From NCBI GenBank assembly GCA_026388545.1, contig JAPLJS010000027.1:1-64000 (forward strand): 64,000 nucleotides of DNA. Direction: 5' to 3'. Under the pieces are notes generated by a model, which was not told where the DNA came from, did not search any database, and saw only the letters and a program-made list of their open reading frames with translations. This document shows, in pieces, positions 50,684-61,147 of this stretch. Numbering within the stretch: the stretch's first letter is position 1; each line of letters opens with the position of its first letter. The position numbers and the translations under genes are program-made. Source of the stretch: Deltaproteobacteria bacterium (GTDB taxonomy: Bacteria; Desulfobacterota; Syntrophia; Syntrophales; UBA2185).

Positions 50684-52326
50684 CCCGTCACCCTGAGTAA
50701 TTCCTCGAAAGATATTATTCCCTGAGCAACCTTTCTCAGCCCGTCTTCTTTAAGTGGGACCATGCCCTTCCGTATGGCTGCTGACTGTATGGCAGTGATA
50801 GGAATATCAGAATAGATCAATTCCCGTAACTCATTGTCGATGGTCAGAATTTCTCCTATAACCAACCTTCCTGCATAGCCGGAACCGCTACACTTACTGC
50901 ATCCAACACCCCTGTATGACTTGTCGATCTGTATGTTGTATTCTTTTAAAAGTTCATGATCTTCGTCTCTTAGGGCGTGCTCTGTTTTGCAGTACTGACA
51001 TATCTTCCTTGCCAGTCTCTGTGCGATGATGGCAAGAAGTGATGATGATACGAGGAATTTATCCACCTGCAGATCCAGCAGCCGTGGTATGGATGTTACC
51101 GCATCATTTGAGTGAATGGTGGAAAGGACAAGATGGCCCGTGATTGATGTACGAACTGCTATCTTTGCTGTTTCTTCATCCCTGATTTCTCCGATAAGCA
51201 TGACATCAGGATCCTGTCTCATGAAATTTCTTGCGGCGAAGGCAAAATCATATCCGGCCTTCACGTTTACCTGGGTCTGTCTCGTAAGACTTAACTTGTA
51301 TTCAACGGGATCCTCGACGGTAATAACATTTCTCTCCAGGAGGTTAATTTCTCTGAGGGCGGCATACAGTGTGGTTGTCTTACCGGAACCTGTTGGACCG
51401 GCAATGAGAATAACTCCATAGGGTTTTTGAAAAAGCGACCTTATTATTTTCACAATGTGCTCGTCAAATCCGAGTTTGTCAATCCTGAGAAGGGGCCCTG
51501 TGCCAGCAAGAATCCTCATTACTACATTTTCGCCGTAGATGGTGGGTATAGTAGATACCCGGATATCGTATCCTTTATGAAGGAAATCAAATGTGAAAGA
51601 GCCGTCCTGAGGAAGTCGTGTTTCTGCAATATCGAGCTTGGATAGAATTTTTATCCTCGATACGCTGCCCGTATGAACGATGCGCGGAAGGGCATGCCCG
51701 TATTGTAATACCCCATCTATTCTGTAAAATATGTGAATAATATCTGATGCCGGTGTAATATGTATATCTGTCGCATTTCTTCGAATCCCGTCCATGAAAA
51801 TGAGGTCAGTTAAGGATGTCACGGCTGCCCCACTCGCAGTTCTTGATTCTTTTATTTCTTTGAGGATTCTTTCTCTGTTCTGCTGGATCGGATTCTCGAG
51901 AAAAAAGTAGCCTTTCTCCAGAGACTCACGGAAATTGTCAGGGTCAACCATATATACTTTCGGTTGATTTTTAGTAATTGACGCAACTTTGTCAACGGCC
52001 ACAATATTACTCGGATTGGTTACACCAATGCTCAACCTTCCTTCTGTGATTTCGATGGGAATGAAACCGGTTGTTTCCGCGACTTCTTTTGGAAAAAGTA
52101 TCAGGGCGTCTTCCGAAATAGGGTACTGACTCAGGTCGATGTATTCAACGCCCGCCTGTTCGGCTAAAGCCTGACCAAGTTCTTTCGATGATACAAAGCC
52201 TAACTTTACGATGGCATCACCGAGAAGCTCGCCGGTAATTTTTTGCTGGATAAGGGCAATCTGAAGCTGGTTTTCATTAATCAGGTTTTTTGACTGAAGG
52301 ATTTCTCCAATCTTTACTGCTGCCAT
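50680..52326 (-). CDS. Pilus assembly ATPase (GspE/PilB/MshE)
   Basis: A hexameric assembly ATPase of 548 residues. The N-terminal GspE-II domain (IGEILQSKNLINENQLQIAL) is followed by the ATPase core: Walker A ILIAGPTGSGKTTTLYAA, Asp box VEDPVEYKL, Walker B DPDVMLIGEIRDEETA and His box TGHLVLSTIHSNDA. The zinc tetracysteine CQYCK...CSKCSGSGYAGR is present. The frame is open to 52380, but the ATG at 52326 (MAAVKIGEIL) matches family starts and has AAGGAT upstream. Confidence 0.95.
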   Translation of the reverse strand: MAAVKIGEILQSKNLINENQLQIALIQQKITGELLGDAIVKLGFVSSKELGQALAEQAGVEYIDLSQYPISEDALILFPKEVAETTGFIPIEITEGRLSIGVTNPSNIVAVDKVASITKNQPKVYMVDPDNFRESLEKGYFFLENPIQQNRERILKEIKESRTASGAAVTSLTDLIFMDGIRRNATDIHITPASDIIHIFYRIDGVLQYGHALPRIVHTGSVSRIKILSKLDIAETRLPQDGSFTFDFLHKGYDIRVSTIPTIYGENVVMRILAGTGPLLRIDKLGFDEHIVKIIRSLFQKPYGVILIAGPTGSGKTTTLYAALREINLLERNVITVEDPVEYKLSLTRQTQVNVKAGYDFAFAARNFMRQDPDVMLIGEIRDEETAKIAVRTSITGHLVLSTIHSNDAVTSIPRLLDLQVDKFLVSSSLLAIIAQRLARKICQYCKTEHALRDEDHELLKEYNIQIDKSYRGVGCSKCSGSGYAGRLVIGEILTIDNELRELIYSDIPITAIQSAAIRKGMVPLKEDGLRKVAQGIISFEELLRVTG

Positions 52327-52366
52327 ACTGTTTGCATCCTTATTGTTATGGTAAAGTACTGTTTTT

Positions 52367-53896
52367 TTATTTAGATACAATCATGGGCTGAATTAACACG
52401 ACAAGTTCGGTTTTTGTTACCGATTTTGTCCTGCTTTTAAATAGGTAACCCAATAGAGGGATGTCTCCCAGCCCTGGGATTTGGCTATCCGCGATCTCTT
52501 CCCTGTTAGAGATAAGCCCCCCGATTATGACCATCTGTCCATTTCTGACCTTTACAGTCGTGCTCAGTTGTCTGAGATTAACGGTGGGAAGTTGAATGAG
52601 GAACGGATAGTTTCCCGAGCTATCCGGTGTGCCGAGTTTCCGTTCATCTAGTTTTACGAGGTCTGAGGTAATAGGAGTAATACTCAGGGTTATCTCGCCG
52701 CTCTCACTGATAAACGGAACAATCCCGATCATGATGCCGGAAAGCAGGCTGCTTGTGTTAACCGTAAAGGTAATGACAGGGGGACTGCCCGTTGTGGTAG
52801 TTGATTCGATCTTTGAAATATAATTTTTATCCTGCCCCACACTTAAAATTGATGTCTGTCCATTCATGATACTTACACGGGGATTTGACAGGATTCTTGT
52901 TTCCCCCTGAGTTTGGATGGCGCGAAGAAGAGAAGTGAAATCAGATGCCACTGTCGCTATGCTGAAGTTGGGGGCTGCTGCAGAAACTCCATCGGCAAAT
53001 TGTCTCGTTGCAAAGGTTGCGCTTTGGCCCTCTCGTGTATTTAAAACATAATTCCAGTTAATGCCGAATTGGAGGCCGTCGGACAGGCTGACCTCGATGA
53101 TCTTCGCCTCTACCAGAACCTGCCTGTTGATAACCTTTTTGATTGTATTGAGGTAGTTCTCAATTTTTTCAAGGTTTTTTTTCGTTGACGTGACAATGAT
53201 GGTTCCGGTTAGACGGTTAACCGTAATGTTTTGTGCTCCAGTTGAGGCGCCTGTGATTTTATCGAGGGACTTTTCAATGACATCCCAGAAGTTGTACGCA
53301 GATTTATCGGTTTCAGATTTTTGAGAAATATTTCCCTTGACGGTGGTGCCCCCGCCGGTTCCCGAAGTTACGCCGCCAAGCATGTCGCCGCCTAAGTCTG
53401 TGTGATAGGTTTGCACAATTGCAGGGAACCCCAGTTCGAAGGTTTTTGTGGATGTTGCTTTAATGAAGAGCATGTTATCTTTTACCGTGTAAAAATAGTC
53501 AGCGGAAGCACAGACCCTGTTTAAAGCATCCTCTGCGGTTACATTTTTCAAATTGAGTGTAATCGGAGTTTCAGCATTTACATCGGTATCCATTACTAAA
53601 TTAAGTCCGGTTGCCTCTGCGATAATGAAGAGCGCATCCCGCAAGGGCGTGTTTCGTGCGGACAGATCAACTATTCTCGTCTTGAGCGGTGATATGTCGT
53701 CATGGACAGGAACAAAATCGGGTGTTTTTACCGGTGTGGCAGGGGAAGGTTGTGCACCTGTCGATTCTTTAGCTTCCTTTGGAATCTGGATTTCTCTTTT
53801 AATTTCGAGTGCAGAACAAGATATCATGCATAGGAAAAATCCCAGAAACAAAAACAATTTTAACACAGAACAATTGTTTAATCTAACTTCAGCCAT
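52367..53896 (-). CDS. Outer-membrane secretin of the pilus system (MshL/GspD-like)
   Basis: A 509-residue secretin. The start has a hydrophobic segment ending in a lipobox-like MISC (Cys27). A STN-like/N domain (LRDALFIIAEATGLNLVMDTDVNAETPITLNLKNV, given as family blocks) is followed by another N domain with the VNRLTGTIIVTSTKKNLEKI segment, and the C-terminal secretin core includes VLVEAKIIEVSLSDGLQFGINW, SNPRVSIMNGQTSIL and VPFISESGEITLSITPI. The ending LLGYLFKSRTKSVTKTELVVLIQP is standard. It forms the channel through which the pilus leaves. Confidence 0.94.
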   Translation of the reverse strand: MAEVRLNNCSVLKLFLFLGFFLCMISCSALEIKREIQIPKEAKESTGAQPSPATPVKTPDFVPVHDDISPLKTRIVDLSARNTPLRDALFIIAEATGLNLVMDTDVNAETPITLNLKNVTAEDALNRVCASADYFYTVKDNMLFIKATSTKTFELGFPAIVQTYHTDLGGDMLGGVTSGTGGGTTVKGNISQKSETDKSAYNFWDVIEKSLDKITGASTGAQNITVNRLTGTIIVTSTKKNLEKIENYLNTIKKVINRQVLVEAKIIEVSLSDGLQFGINWNYVLNTREGQSATFATRQFADGVSAAAPNFSIATVASDFTSLLRAIQTQGETRILSNPRVSIMNGQTSILSVGQDKNYISKIESTTTTGSPPVITFTVNTSSLLSGIMIGIVPFISESGEITLSITPITSDLVKLDERKLGTPDSSGNYPFLIQLPTVNLRQLSTTVKVRNGQMVIIGGLISNREEIADSQIPGLGDIPLLGYLFKSRTKSVTKTELVVLIQPMIVSK

Positions 53897-54324
53897 TTTT
53901 CACCTTCTCTGTTTTTTAATAAGATCTTGTCTTTTTCAATCCTTGCGATTGAATGATTATCCATTTTGTCACCTTCATGTACAAGCTTGCCGTCAATAAT
54001 AGCAAATTTTCTTTTCTGATTGACTAAAATAAATGAAACCCTTTTTTCCGCAATGGCCGGCGGAGGTACGATTTCTGCGAGTGATGTCTTCGGGAATTCA
54101 CTTTCCCGGCTTTGTGTAAGGTTGATCGGGCTTTTTAGAGAACCGAAAGACAATGATTTTCTCTCCGTAAGCTTGGGTGTACGCTCATCGGTAAAGGTGA
54201 AGACTTTTTGCTCAGCGGGAGAAAATGATGGTGCAAAATTTACCCTTGAAATAAGCAAAATAATGATTATGGCAATTACAGGAATCGATAAAAGGAAGAT
54301 GATAATTTTATTATTCTCGTTCAC
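53878..54324 (-). CDS. Small pilus assembly protein, MshK/GspC-like
   Basis: A 148-residue protein with one N-terminal membrane segment (IIIFLLSIPVIAIIIILLI) and a C-terminal small beta domain (VSFILVNQKRKFAIIDGKLVHEGDKMDNHSIARIEKDKILLKNREGEKWL, shown as successive strands), similar in layout to MshK and the homology region of GspC/PilP. Sequence alone gives weak identification; position between the MshJ-like gene and the secretin decides it. It starts with GTG and overlaps both neighbours. Confidence 0.7.
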   Translation of the reverse strand: MNENNKIIIFLLSIPVIAIIIILLISRVNFAPSFSPAEQKVFTFTDERTPKLTERKSLSFGSLKSPINLTQSRESEFPKTSLAEIVPPPAIAEKRVSFILVNQKRKFAIIDGKLVHEGDKMDNHSIARIEKDKILLKNREGEKWLKLD

Positions 54325-54902
54325 GAACTGCCGCCTATATTTACTGACTGCATTTTTACTATTCCTTTGATCTCAATACTAATTACCGCATTTTTTGCAT
54401 CTGATCGGTTTGAGATAGTTACATCATTGATAAAGAAAAAGGGTGAAACGAGAGACTGCAGATAGCCTATGTCGTTAATAAATACTGTATAGTCCTGAAT
54501 CGTACCGATTATAGTTACCGGTAGTGCGATTTCGTCCCCCTTTTTTTCAAAATTTGCAATGGCTATATCCGCACCTTTAATACGTGACTTAATAGAATCA
54601 ATTGCTGTCAAGATCGCGCCTTCCATCGCTTCCGTTTTATCATATGACGGGAAAAGCGCCCTGATATTTACTATAGTTTCGCCTACATTTTTCGACGTTT
54701 CTTTCATCTTGACACTATTTATTTTGAGAGTTTGAAATTTATTTAACGTATCTGATAGGCTTGTTATGTACGTCTCTGTGAGAATTGCACCAGAGATGAG
54801 CACCGTAGCAAAGAGTGCGGAAACAGCATAATATAATAGAAGCTTTTTAAGCTTTGCGTCCATGGGTAAGCGTTCTGCAGAATTAGATCTTGTTTTCAAC
54901 AT
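54321..54902 (-). CDS. Inner-membrane pilus assembly protein, MshJ/PilO-like
   Basis: A 193-residue protein with one N-terminal membrane segment (LLYYAVSALFATVLISGAIL), a coiled-coil stretch and a ferredoxin-like C-terminal part (IALPVTIIGTIQDYTVFINDIGYLQSLV), the pattern of PilO/MshJ proteins that form part of the inner-membrane alignment complex. It overlaps the upstream MshI-like gene by 20 bp and the downstream gene by 4 bp. Family assignment relies partly on position. Confidence 0.72.
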   Translation of the reverse strand: MLKTRSNSAERLPMDAKLKKLLLYYAVSALFATVLISGAILTETYITSLSDTLNKFQTLKINSVKMKETSKNVGETIVNIRALFPSYDKTEAMEGAILTAIDSIKSRIKGADIAIANFEKKGDEIALPVTIIGTIQDYTVFINDIGYLQSLVSPFFFINDVTISNRSDAKNAVISIEIKGIVKMQSVNIGGSS

Positions 54903-56235
54903 CTATTTGAAAGTTTCCATTTTTTAGATCAATGTTTTTTGAAATAACCGCCATACCTGAAACATTAGTGAAATTAGCGAGGAGCTTTGTAAAGACTCTG
55001 TGCATTTCTCCGTAGTTTTTATGTGTAATAATGCCGGATACCTGGATCAGCAAAGAAACGTTCTTATTGTTTAATTGGATGGTTTGAATATGCACGTTTT
55101 CCATGGGCAGGAATTTTAATGAAACGAGCGCCTTTTGTATGTCGGGGCTTGAGTTTGCTTCGTTAACGAAATTGATTAAAGGGAGAAATTGCTGCATTTT
55201 TTCGGTTTCTTTTTCATATGCTGATGTTGCTGCATCAATTCCTGAGATATCTTTTCTCAGTAAATTAATTTTTTCATTTATCCGGGATATTTCTGATAGA
55301 TTGATTAAAATGTGACCAAGTCCAATGAGGGAAAACAGAAGAAAAAAAACAACGGCATAAGAAGCTATGCTTCTCTGAGTGTACAACATTTTGTATTTAT
55401 GAGGGAGAAGATTCTGATTCCTGAGTTTTTGTCCGAAAATGATAGCTGATACCGGTGCAGCAAAATTTGTGAGTGTTTCATCGGAGGCAAGGACGTTTGA
55501 AGGGTGCTTGACAGATACCGTAGGAATAATCGTGTTAAAACCCCCTTCTTTTTTTACAGCATTCATCAGTATTATCTGTTCGGGATACAATCGTAATTTC
55601 TGCCGGCAGTAACTGACAGTCATGTTGATATTGTCGATATCAATATCAGCGACTTCATGCCCCAAAGATGGCGTGACTCTGATAAAGCAAATCTGCCCAT
55701 TTTTGATGAGAAAAAGGGTTCTGTCTGTTTCTGAATTCAATAAAGAAAGCACCGTTTTACTGCTCCAGTCATCAGATGTCTTTATTAAGTGGGAAAGTGC
55801 GAGAATATCTGGGTAAATGTATTTGACTGATTTACCATATTTATTGAATCGCTCTATAATTTCAGTGAGCTCACTATTGTCAACGGCAAAGAAAAATATT
55901 TCCCTTGTTCCCTTCTCAGTTGACGATTTTTCCGTGAGATCGCAGTAGAAATAGGATAAGTCATTCAATACTGGAAAACGTTTTCTTATTTCAGTCTCAA
56001 TGATTTTTTTAAGATATGCAGGTTTTGCAGGGGGAGCAGCTATAATATCGCTATAAAATCTTTTGAAGTGGCAGAGCACCGTGAGATCAGGTAATTTGGC
56101 AGTTTTTAAGAAAGAGTCAAATTCCTCTTCCTGAAAAACGTTTGTCTTATGGACGACCGTCTTTTCCCTTTCGTACGATGCGTAAACCACCTTAATCAGG
56201 TTATCTTCAAAACTGACTACTACTTGTTTGCTCAA
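54883..56235 (-). CDS. PilM/PilN-like fused pilus assembly protein (MshI-like)
   Basis: A 450-residue protein. The first 280 residues are a cytoplasmic actin-like domain of the PilM/MshI type (VVVSFEDNLIKVVYASYE, TVLSLLNSETDRTLFLIKNGQICFIR, VTPSLGHEVADID). A membrane segment (YAVVFFLLFSLIGLGHILI) and a PilN-like periplasmic coiled-coil part follow. MshI of Vibrio has the same two-part layout. Translation starts at a TTG with AAGGA six bases upstream. It is the first gene of the seven-gene operon mshI-J-K-L-E-G-M. Confidence 0.82.
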   Translation of the reverse strand: MSKQVVVSFEDNLIKVVYASYEREKTVVHKTNVFQEEEFDSFLKTAKLPDLTVLCHFKRFYSDIIAAPPAKPAYLKKIIETEIRKRFPVLNDLSYFYCDLTEKSSTEKGTREIFFFAVDNSELTEIIERFNKYGKSVKYIYPDILALSHLIKTSDDWSSKTVLSLLNSETDRTLFLIKNGQICFIRVTPSLGHEVADIDIDNINMTVSYCRQKLRLYPEQIILMNAVKKEGGFNTIIPTVSVKHPSNVLASDETLTNFAAPVSAIIFGQKLRNQNLLPHKYKMLYTQRSIASYAVVFFLLFSLIGLGHILINLSEISRINEKINLLRKDISGIDAATSAYEKETEKMQQFLPLINFVNEANSSPDIQKALVSLKFLPMENVHIQTIQLNNKNVSLLIQVSGIITHKNYGEMHRVFTKLLANFTNVSGMAVISKNIDLKNGNFQIDVENKI

Positions 56236-56528
56236 TACTTTTCCTTCCTGTCAATTCCCATCCACTATGAGTGAGAATTCTCGTTGCGTTGTATATACCC
56301 TGAATTTCTCTCGCTTTCAAGTATTTTTGGAAATTATCACAGTTACTTACCAAATGATTCTGGTGGAAGATGGTATCAGCTTAATATTTATGGTAAAATG
56401 AAAAAAATGAAAAATATAATTGGCTTCAGTAGCATAATAATTTGAAATAACTCTCTTTCTTTGCTAAGGTTGAAATACGGAAATTCCGCATTATTAGATT
56501 TATTCTCATGTGATGAAACGGCGTTAAA
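56236..56528. other. Divergent intergenic region between pilus operon and PilZ gene
   Basis: About 290 A/T-rich bases that should carry promoters for the leftward pilus operon and the rightward PilZ gene. No repeat, palindromic operator or convincing sigma-54 element was identified by eye. Confidence 0.5.
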
Positions 56529-57206
56529 GTGGAAAAGTTAAGTGATATCAGACCTGGAATGAGTGTCAATCTCGTCATGCATATTGACATCGAAAAGGAA
56601 ATAACAGATGTCAGAAATGCAACAGTGTACGATACCGACGGTGTTAATAGTATATTGTCTCAGACAAATCCACCATTTACAAGGTATCATGTTGGTGAAC
56701 ACATAACAGTCACCTATCTTATAAAGAAAAAGGATAATATCAGGCGTATTGGTTTTTCTGGTAAAGTGGTGAATATCGTGAATGATTATAATCTCTATTC
56801 ATCAAAAACAGTCCAGGCCATTACCATAATCCGGGGCAGTGAGCTGAATATATATGATTTAAGAATGCACTACAGGGTGAAACCCAGGTCAGATAATGGT
56901 ATCCATCTTTATGTGAGAGATGCAAAAGTTAATATCCTAGATATCTCTATTGGCGGCGCTCGTTTTTGCCATTCAAATAATCATCCCATCGAACCGGGAA
57001 TAATGATCAAAATGATTTTAACCCTTGATTTACACAAGTTTAGTCTTGAAGCAAAAGCAGTAAATGTATGGTATCCTTCTGAAGCCGAAAGGCGGGCTGA
57101 TATAGAATATGTGTCGGTTCATTTTTTGAAAATGGATAAGAAATGTAGCTATTTACTGGGCGGAAAAATCCTGGCAATTCAGAGAGATCTTCTATCAAAA
57201 ACGTAA
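56529..57206 (+). CDS. PilZ-domain protein (YcgR-like c-di-GMP receptor)
   Basis: A 225-residue protein with an N-terminal YcgR-like beta domain (GMSVNLVMHI, GEHITVTYLIKK) and a C-terminal PilZ domain. The c-di-GMP-binding RxxxR is in HYRVKPR and the D/NxSxxG motif in DISIGGARF, so it is likely to bind the ligand. Divergent from the pilus operon, it may couple c-di-GMP level to pilus or surface behaviour. It begins with GTG; the ribosome site is weak, so the exact start is uncertain. Confidence 0.88.
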   Translation: MEKLSDIRPGMSVNLVMHIDIEKEITDVRNATVYDTDGVNSILSQTNPPFTRYHVGEHITVTYLIKKKDNIRRIGFSGKVVNIVNDYNLYSSKTVQAITIIRGSELNIYDLRMHYRVKPRSDNGIHLYVRDAKVNILDISIGGARFCHSNNHPIEPGIMIKMILTLDLHKFSLEAKAVNVWYPSEAERRADIEYVSVHFLKMDKKCSYLLGGKILAIQRDLLSKT

Positions 57207-57740
57207 CAGGAATTATATCCTCATCCTCCTCGCATGCATATCTTCCAATCCCACCCTTGTATATGTAATTAAATTTCGCCATTCATTGTCCTTGATAAGA
57301 AACACACAGTATAAGTTTGGTCTTTAAGGCGAATCAGCGCCTTCCTTCAGGGCGTCAGTTCCTGCAGCAGTCACTTATCCATAAATCAGCAGCGAGTACA
57401 TTCCCCGATGACTGCTTCAATATTTTCATGTTTATGTTTTAAAAATGATGAACTCGTAAAAAGTCAAAAACCATGTCACTCCCGCGGAGGCGGGAGTCCA
57501 GAACTATTTAATATTACTGGATTCCCACATCAGCATGAATGACAATTTGAGACGAAACCCGACTTTTTACGAAAACTTTAAAAATACATCTTTATACCCT
57601 TTTTATATAAATTTGTTTATTAGTTATCGTTGGTATCAGAATAAAGTTTTCAGAGAAAATGACGATAAATATATGGGGTTCGTTTTTGAAGACTCAGCGT
57701 ATGCAACAAGAATATAAATACAGTAATTGGGGATGAGAAA
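57207..57740. other. Non-coding region with MITE-like repeat
   Basis: No convincing gene in these 530 bases. The region contains the MITE-like element at 57453-57572; a GGCG/CGCC stem-loop near 57327-57352 follows the PilZ gene at some distance and may act in transcript ending. The short open frame at 57535-57717 starts inside the repeat and has no supporting features. Confidence 0.6.
57453..57572. repeat. MITE-like element with CTCGTAAAAAGTC/GACTTTTTACGA ends, copy 2
   Basis: CTCGTAAAAAGTC (57453-57465) and GACTTTTTACGA (57561-57572) are near-perfect inverted ends. Inside is the dispersed repeat: CACTCCCGCGGAGGCGGGAGT hairpin, then TGGATTCCC with a weak inverse. About 120 bp, no coding capacity. 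Related to 24382-24523. Confidence 0.7.
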
Positions 57741-58091
57741 ATGGGGGTAATCAATCTGGAAGACATTCACGAGGGCATGATTCTGGCCGGCGACATAAAA
57801 GATCGAAGTGGTCGTGTAATATTAGCAGGCGGGAACACAATCAGTGAAAAGCATCTGAGGGTCTTTAGAATGTGGGGAATAACAGAAGCCGATATAAGGG
57901 GTTACGAAAAGGAGGAACTTGCTGCAAATATTGTCGCTCAACTTGACCCGTTACTTTTCCAGGAGGTGGAAAATCAGATTCGTGAACGTTTCCGTCATGT
58001 AGACATAGAACATCCATTTATGAAGGAACTGTTTCATTTGCTCACACTTCGTCTGGTTCGACGCAGATCGGGAGGACAGATCGATGATTAA
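57741..58091 (+). CDS. Conserved hypothetical protein next to the HDOD gene
   Basis: A 116-residue protein beginning MGVINLEDIHEGMILAGDIKDRSGRVILAGGN and continuing ISEKHLRVFRMWGITEADIRG. This N-terminal pattern occurs at the start of many HD-GYP/HDOD-associated proteins, where it forms a small beta-rich module, but no catalytic domain follows; the C-terminal part is helical. It overlaps the HDOD gene by 8 bp and is probably its partner. Confidence 0.75.
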   Translation: MGVINLEDIHEGMILAGDIKDRSGRVILAGGNTISEKHLRVFRMWGITEADIRGYEKEELAANIVAQLDPLLFQEVENQIRERFRHVDIEHPFMKELFHLLTLRLVRRRSGGQIDD

Positions 58092-58977
58092 GAAGCCGGA
58101 GGATCTTTTAAAAGGATTAGTACAAGTATCATCTTTGCCGGTCATATATATGAAAATCAATGAGGCGGTAAATAATCCCCGATCTTCCATGAAAGATATC
58201 AGCGACATACTAAGTGATGATCCCGGTCTTACCTCCCGATTGCTCCAGCTTGTTAACAGTGCGTTCTATGGTTTCCCATCGAAAATCGAAACAGTCAGTC
58301 GTGCCCTTTTTATCGTAGGTACACAACAGATACGCGATCTCGCTTTGGCAACTTCTATAATGAGTTTGTTTAAAGGAATACCGGAGGAGCTTGTCAGCAT
58401 GGAATCGTTCTGGAGACATAGTGTAGCATGTGGTCTCGCTGCAAAAATACTTGCAACCTACCGACGGTGTGAAATGAATGTGGAACGTTTTTTTGCAGCG
58501 GGTATCATTCATGATATAGGCAGGCTCATTATCTACAAGAAAATACCGGAAACAGCGCGGGAAATGATTCTCCGCTGCAAGGCCAATAGAGAATTGCTTT
58601 ATTTAGTTGAAAAAGAAGTTATCGGTTTTAACCATTCGGATTTGGGGAGTATATTAGTGCGGTTCTGGAATCTACCACCTTCTCTGGAAGAGGTAGTGGC
58701 ATATCATCATTCGCCACGGGAAGCGAGACGATATCCTATCGAAACGTCCGTAGTTCACGTAGCTGACATTATTGCCCACGCAATGCAGATGGGCAATAGC
58801 GGGGAACAATATATTCCATCTTTAGATGAGAAAGCTTTGGAACTCATCGGAATTCCTTCAAGCGTGCTCTCTCCCACGTTGGATCAGTTGGAGCGAGAAG
58901 TTAAAGATGTTGTGCAATCCTTATTCGGAAAGCCTGAACATGTTGAAGACTACAAAAAAAAGAACGTATCTGTTTGA
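58084..58977 (+). CDS. HDOD-domain protein
   Basis: A 297-residue protein with the HDOD signature [46 protein letters not shown] and [21 protein letters not shown], followed by the helical HD-like core ([53 protein letters not shown]). HDOD proteins are regulatory relatives of HD phosphohydrolases. The GIIHDIGR and HH residues are retained, so residual metal binding is possible. It overlaps the hybrid-kinase gene by about 38 bp. Confidence 0.92.
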   Translation: MIKKPEDLLKGLVQVSSLPVIYMKINEAVNNPRSSMKDISDILSDDPGLTSRLLQLVNSAFYGFPSKIETVSRALFIVGTQQIRDLALATSIMSLFKGIPEELVSMESFWRHSVACGLAAKILATYRRCEMNVERFFAAGIIHDIGRLIIYKKIPETAREMILRCKANRELLYLVEKEVIGFNHSDLGSILVRFWNLPPSLEEVVAYHHSPREARRYPIETSVVHVADIIAHAMQMGNSGEQYIPSLDEKALELIGIPSSVLSPTLDQLEREVKDVVQSLFGKPEHVEDYKKKNVSV

Positions 58978-61147
58978 TTTAGAAGAACGGATAAGACATT
59001 TAGAGGAAGCGAATCGCTGGACATTGGATGCGCTGGATATGGTTGTATCCCTCGGAGATTTCAAGAACAGCATCAATCCTCCGGATCAAGAGCCTGCCGT
59101 CATTTTCAGTGCGGCCATGATTCAGCTGAAGCGCCTGATGCCGTTCCAGGTGCTCGCGCTCTATATGATTGATGAAGAAAATTCTGATTTTATTCTTACA
59201 GAGTGTGAACCGGAAGCAGATTCGCTCATGATTGAAAAAGAGGTGGAATTTCAAATTGCCGAAGGAGTTTTCGCCTGGGCATTGTACCAAAACCGGGCGG
59301 TTACAGTTCCGGCAAAATATTTCAATCATACGTTAGTATTTCACCCCCTAGTTACACGATCACAGGTAATAGGAATGGTGGTGGGTATTCTTGTAAATGA
59401 TGAGCTTGCTGTCAACAATGTATTATCGAACCTCCTAACGATAATATTATTTAATACGGCACGGGCGCTCGAAAACGCCTTTCTGTATAAGAAAATAAAT
59501 GACACGAACAGACAGCTTGAATATCTCGTAAAAAAACGTACAGAAGACCTGCAAAAGGCTCTGGAGGCGGCAAATGTACTGAATATCGCGAAAAGTCAAT
59601 TTCTGGCGAACATGAGCCATGAAATCAGGACACCGATGAACGGGGTGATTGGCTTTACCGGTTTGTTGTTCAATACTGATCTCGATGAAGAGCAGAGTAA
59701 ATATGTCGACACAATCAAAAAAAGCGGTGAGGCACTGCTCTTCCTTATCAATGACATTCTCGATTTCTCAAAAGGTGAGGCTGGACAGTTGAAACTTGAG
59801 AATATTGATTTTGATCCGGAGGAAGTAGCATATGATGTCTGCGATATTATCCAGCCCAGGATCGAAGGAAAGCCTATCGTTTTAGTGTGTCGCATAGGAG
59901 ACAGCCTTCCTTCCTCTGTAAAGGGAGATCCATACAGATTTAGACAGGTTCTCTTGAATTTGATGGAGAATGCTGCGAAGTTCACTGACGCTGGTGAAAT
60001 TGAACTAAACCTTAATGGAGAGGATAGACAGAACCATCAGGTGAAAATCCACGTAGTGGTCAAAGATACCGGTATCGGTATTCCGAAGAATAAGCTATCT
60101 TCAATTTTTGATTCATTTCAGCAGGTAGATTGTTCTTCTACTCGGAAGTATGGTGGGTCTGGACTCGGGCTGTCAATATGCAAAAAACTCTCGCAGTTGA
60201 TGAATGGCGATGTATGGGCGCAAAGCGAGACAGGCAGGGGCAGTGTATTTCATTTCACGGCTTGGCTGGATGAGCCTAACTTTAATAAAAATAAAGTTTA
60301 TACTTCTCTTATCGATAAAAGGGTTCTCATTGTTGGTGAGAATAAGACAAATCTTCAAATATTATCACACATGATTGAATCTTCCTGTATGCGCGTTATG
60401 ACGACACAAAAAGGGGAAGATGTTTTGCCTGCTTTACACTATGCCCATGATAACAATGATTCCTTTGACTTTTGCATGCTGGATATACGATTACCGGATA
60501 TAAATAAAGTTGTTGAAATGATCCGGGTAGCACGTACGGGAGATATTCGTTTGCTCGTATATGGCCCCATCAAGGAAAGAGTTGTCTTGGAACACGAATT
60601 ATCGGGAATGATTTCATTCATTCAGACACCGGTTCGGAAGCAAAAGTTGATTCAGACCATAGAGGAAAAAATAAATGATACGAGAGACTCGGGAAAGAGA
60701 AATAGTCTGAGGAATGGAAAGATGATCGATCGATGCAGGGCTGCACAGGGAGAGAATTCCTCACTGAAAATACTTCTGGCTGAAGATAATATAGTCAATC
60801 AGAATTTGGTAAAAATTATGCTGTGCAAAGCAGGACATCATGTAGAACTGGCAAGTAATGGCCGTGAGGCAATTAAAAAGCTCAGCATGACAAATAACAC
60901 ATTTGATTTGATCTTCATGGATGTTCAAATGCCGGTGATGGATGGTATGGCAGCTACTAAAGTAATCAGAAGTAGAGGATATGGAGATATCCCAATAATT
61001 GCCTTGACGGCCGGTGCGATGGAGGAAGACCGTGTAAAGTGCATCAACGCTGGTATGGATGACTATCTTGCTAAACCGGTGAAGCTTGAAGTTATAAAGG
61101 AGATAATTGATAAATGGACGGTTCGAAAGAAACACGTATCATTCTGA
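58940..61147 (+). CDS. Hybrid sensor kinase with two receivers, the first degenerate
   Basis: A 735-residue BarA-like kinase: N-terminal GAF-like sensor ([19 protein letters not shown]), coiled coil, HisKA with [17 protein letters not shown], HATPase with KDTGIGIP and [10 protein letters not shown], then two receivers. The first (about residues 460-590) has VGEN where an acidic pair is expected, keeps [10 protein letters not shown], but lacks the usual Ser/Thr and Lys; it is a pseudo-receiver. The second has [31 protein letters not shown] and LAKPVK and looks active. The ATG at 58940 ([17 protein letters not shown]) is preferred to the frame opening at 58826, which lies deep in the HDOD gene. 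Confidence 0.92.
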   Translation: MLKTTKKRTYLFDLEERIRHLEEANRWTLDALDMVVSLGDFKNSINPPDQEPAVIFSAAMIQLKRLMPFQVLALYMIDEENSDFILTECEPEADSLMIEKEVEFQIAEGVFAWALYQNRAVTVPAKYFNHTLVFHPLVTRSQVIGMVVGILVNDELAVNNVLSNLLTIILFNTARALENAFLYKKINDTNRQLEYLVKKRTEDLQKALEAANVLNIAKSQFLANMSHEIRTPMNGVIGFTGLLFNTDLDEEQSKYVDTIKKSGEALLFLINDILDFSKGEAGQLKLENIDFDPEEVAYDVCDIIQPRIEGKPIVLVCRIGDSLPSSVKGDPYRFRQVLLNLMENAAKFTDAGEIELNLNGEDRQNHQVKIHVVVKDTGIGIPKNKLSSIFDSFQQVDCSSTRKYGGSGLGLSICKKLSQLMNGDVWAQSETGRGSVFHFTAWLDEPNFNKNKVYTSLIDKRVLIVGENKTNLQILSHMIESSCMRVMTTQKGEDVLPALHYAHDNNDSFDFCMLDIRLPDINKVVEMIRVARTGDIRLLVYGPIKERVVLEHELSGMISFIQTPVRKQKLIQTIEEKINDTRDSGKRNSLRNGKMIDRCRAAQGENSSLKILLAEDNIVNQNLVKIMLCKAGHHVELASNGREAIKKLSMTNNTFDLIFMDVQMPVMDGMAATKVIRSRGYGDIPIIALTAGAMEEDRVKCINAGMDDYLAKPVKLEVIKEIIDKWTVRKKHVSF

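Noticed and set aside
57040-57282. Minus-strand frame at the end of the PilZ gene
   Set aside because: Mostly antisense to the PilZ C-terminus, with no ribosome site or family.
58826-58939. Upstream extension of the hybrid kinase to 58826
   Set aside because: This part overlaps the HDOD coding sequence by over 110 bp more than needed and its residues ([16 protein letters not shown]) look like out-of-frame translation; the ATG at 58940 is more likely.
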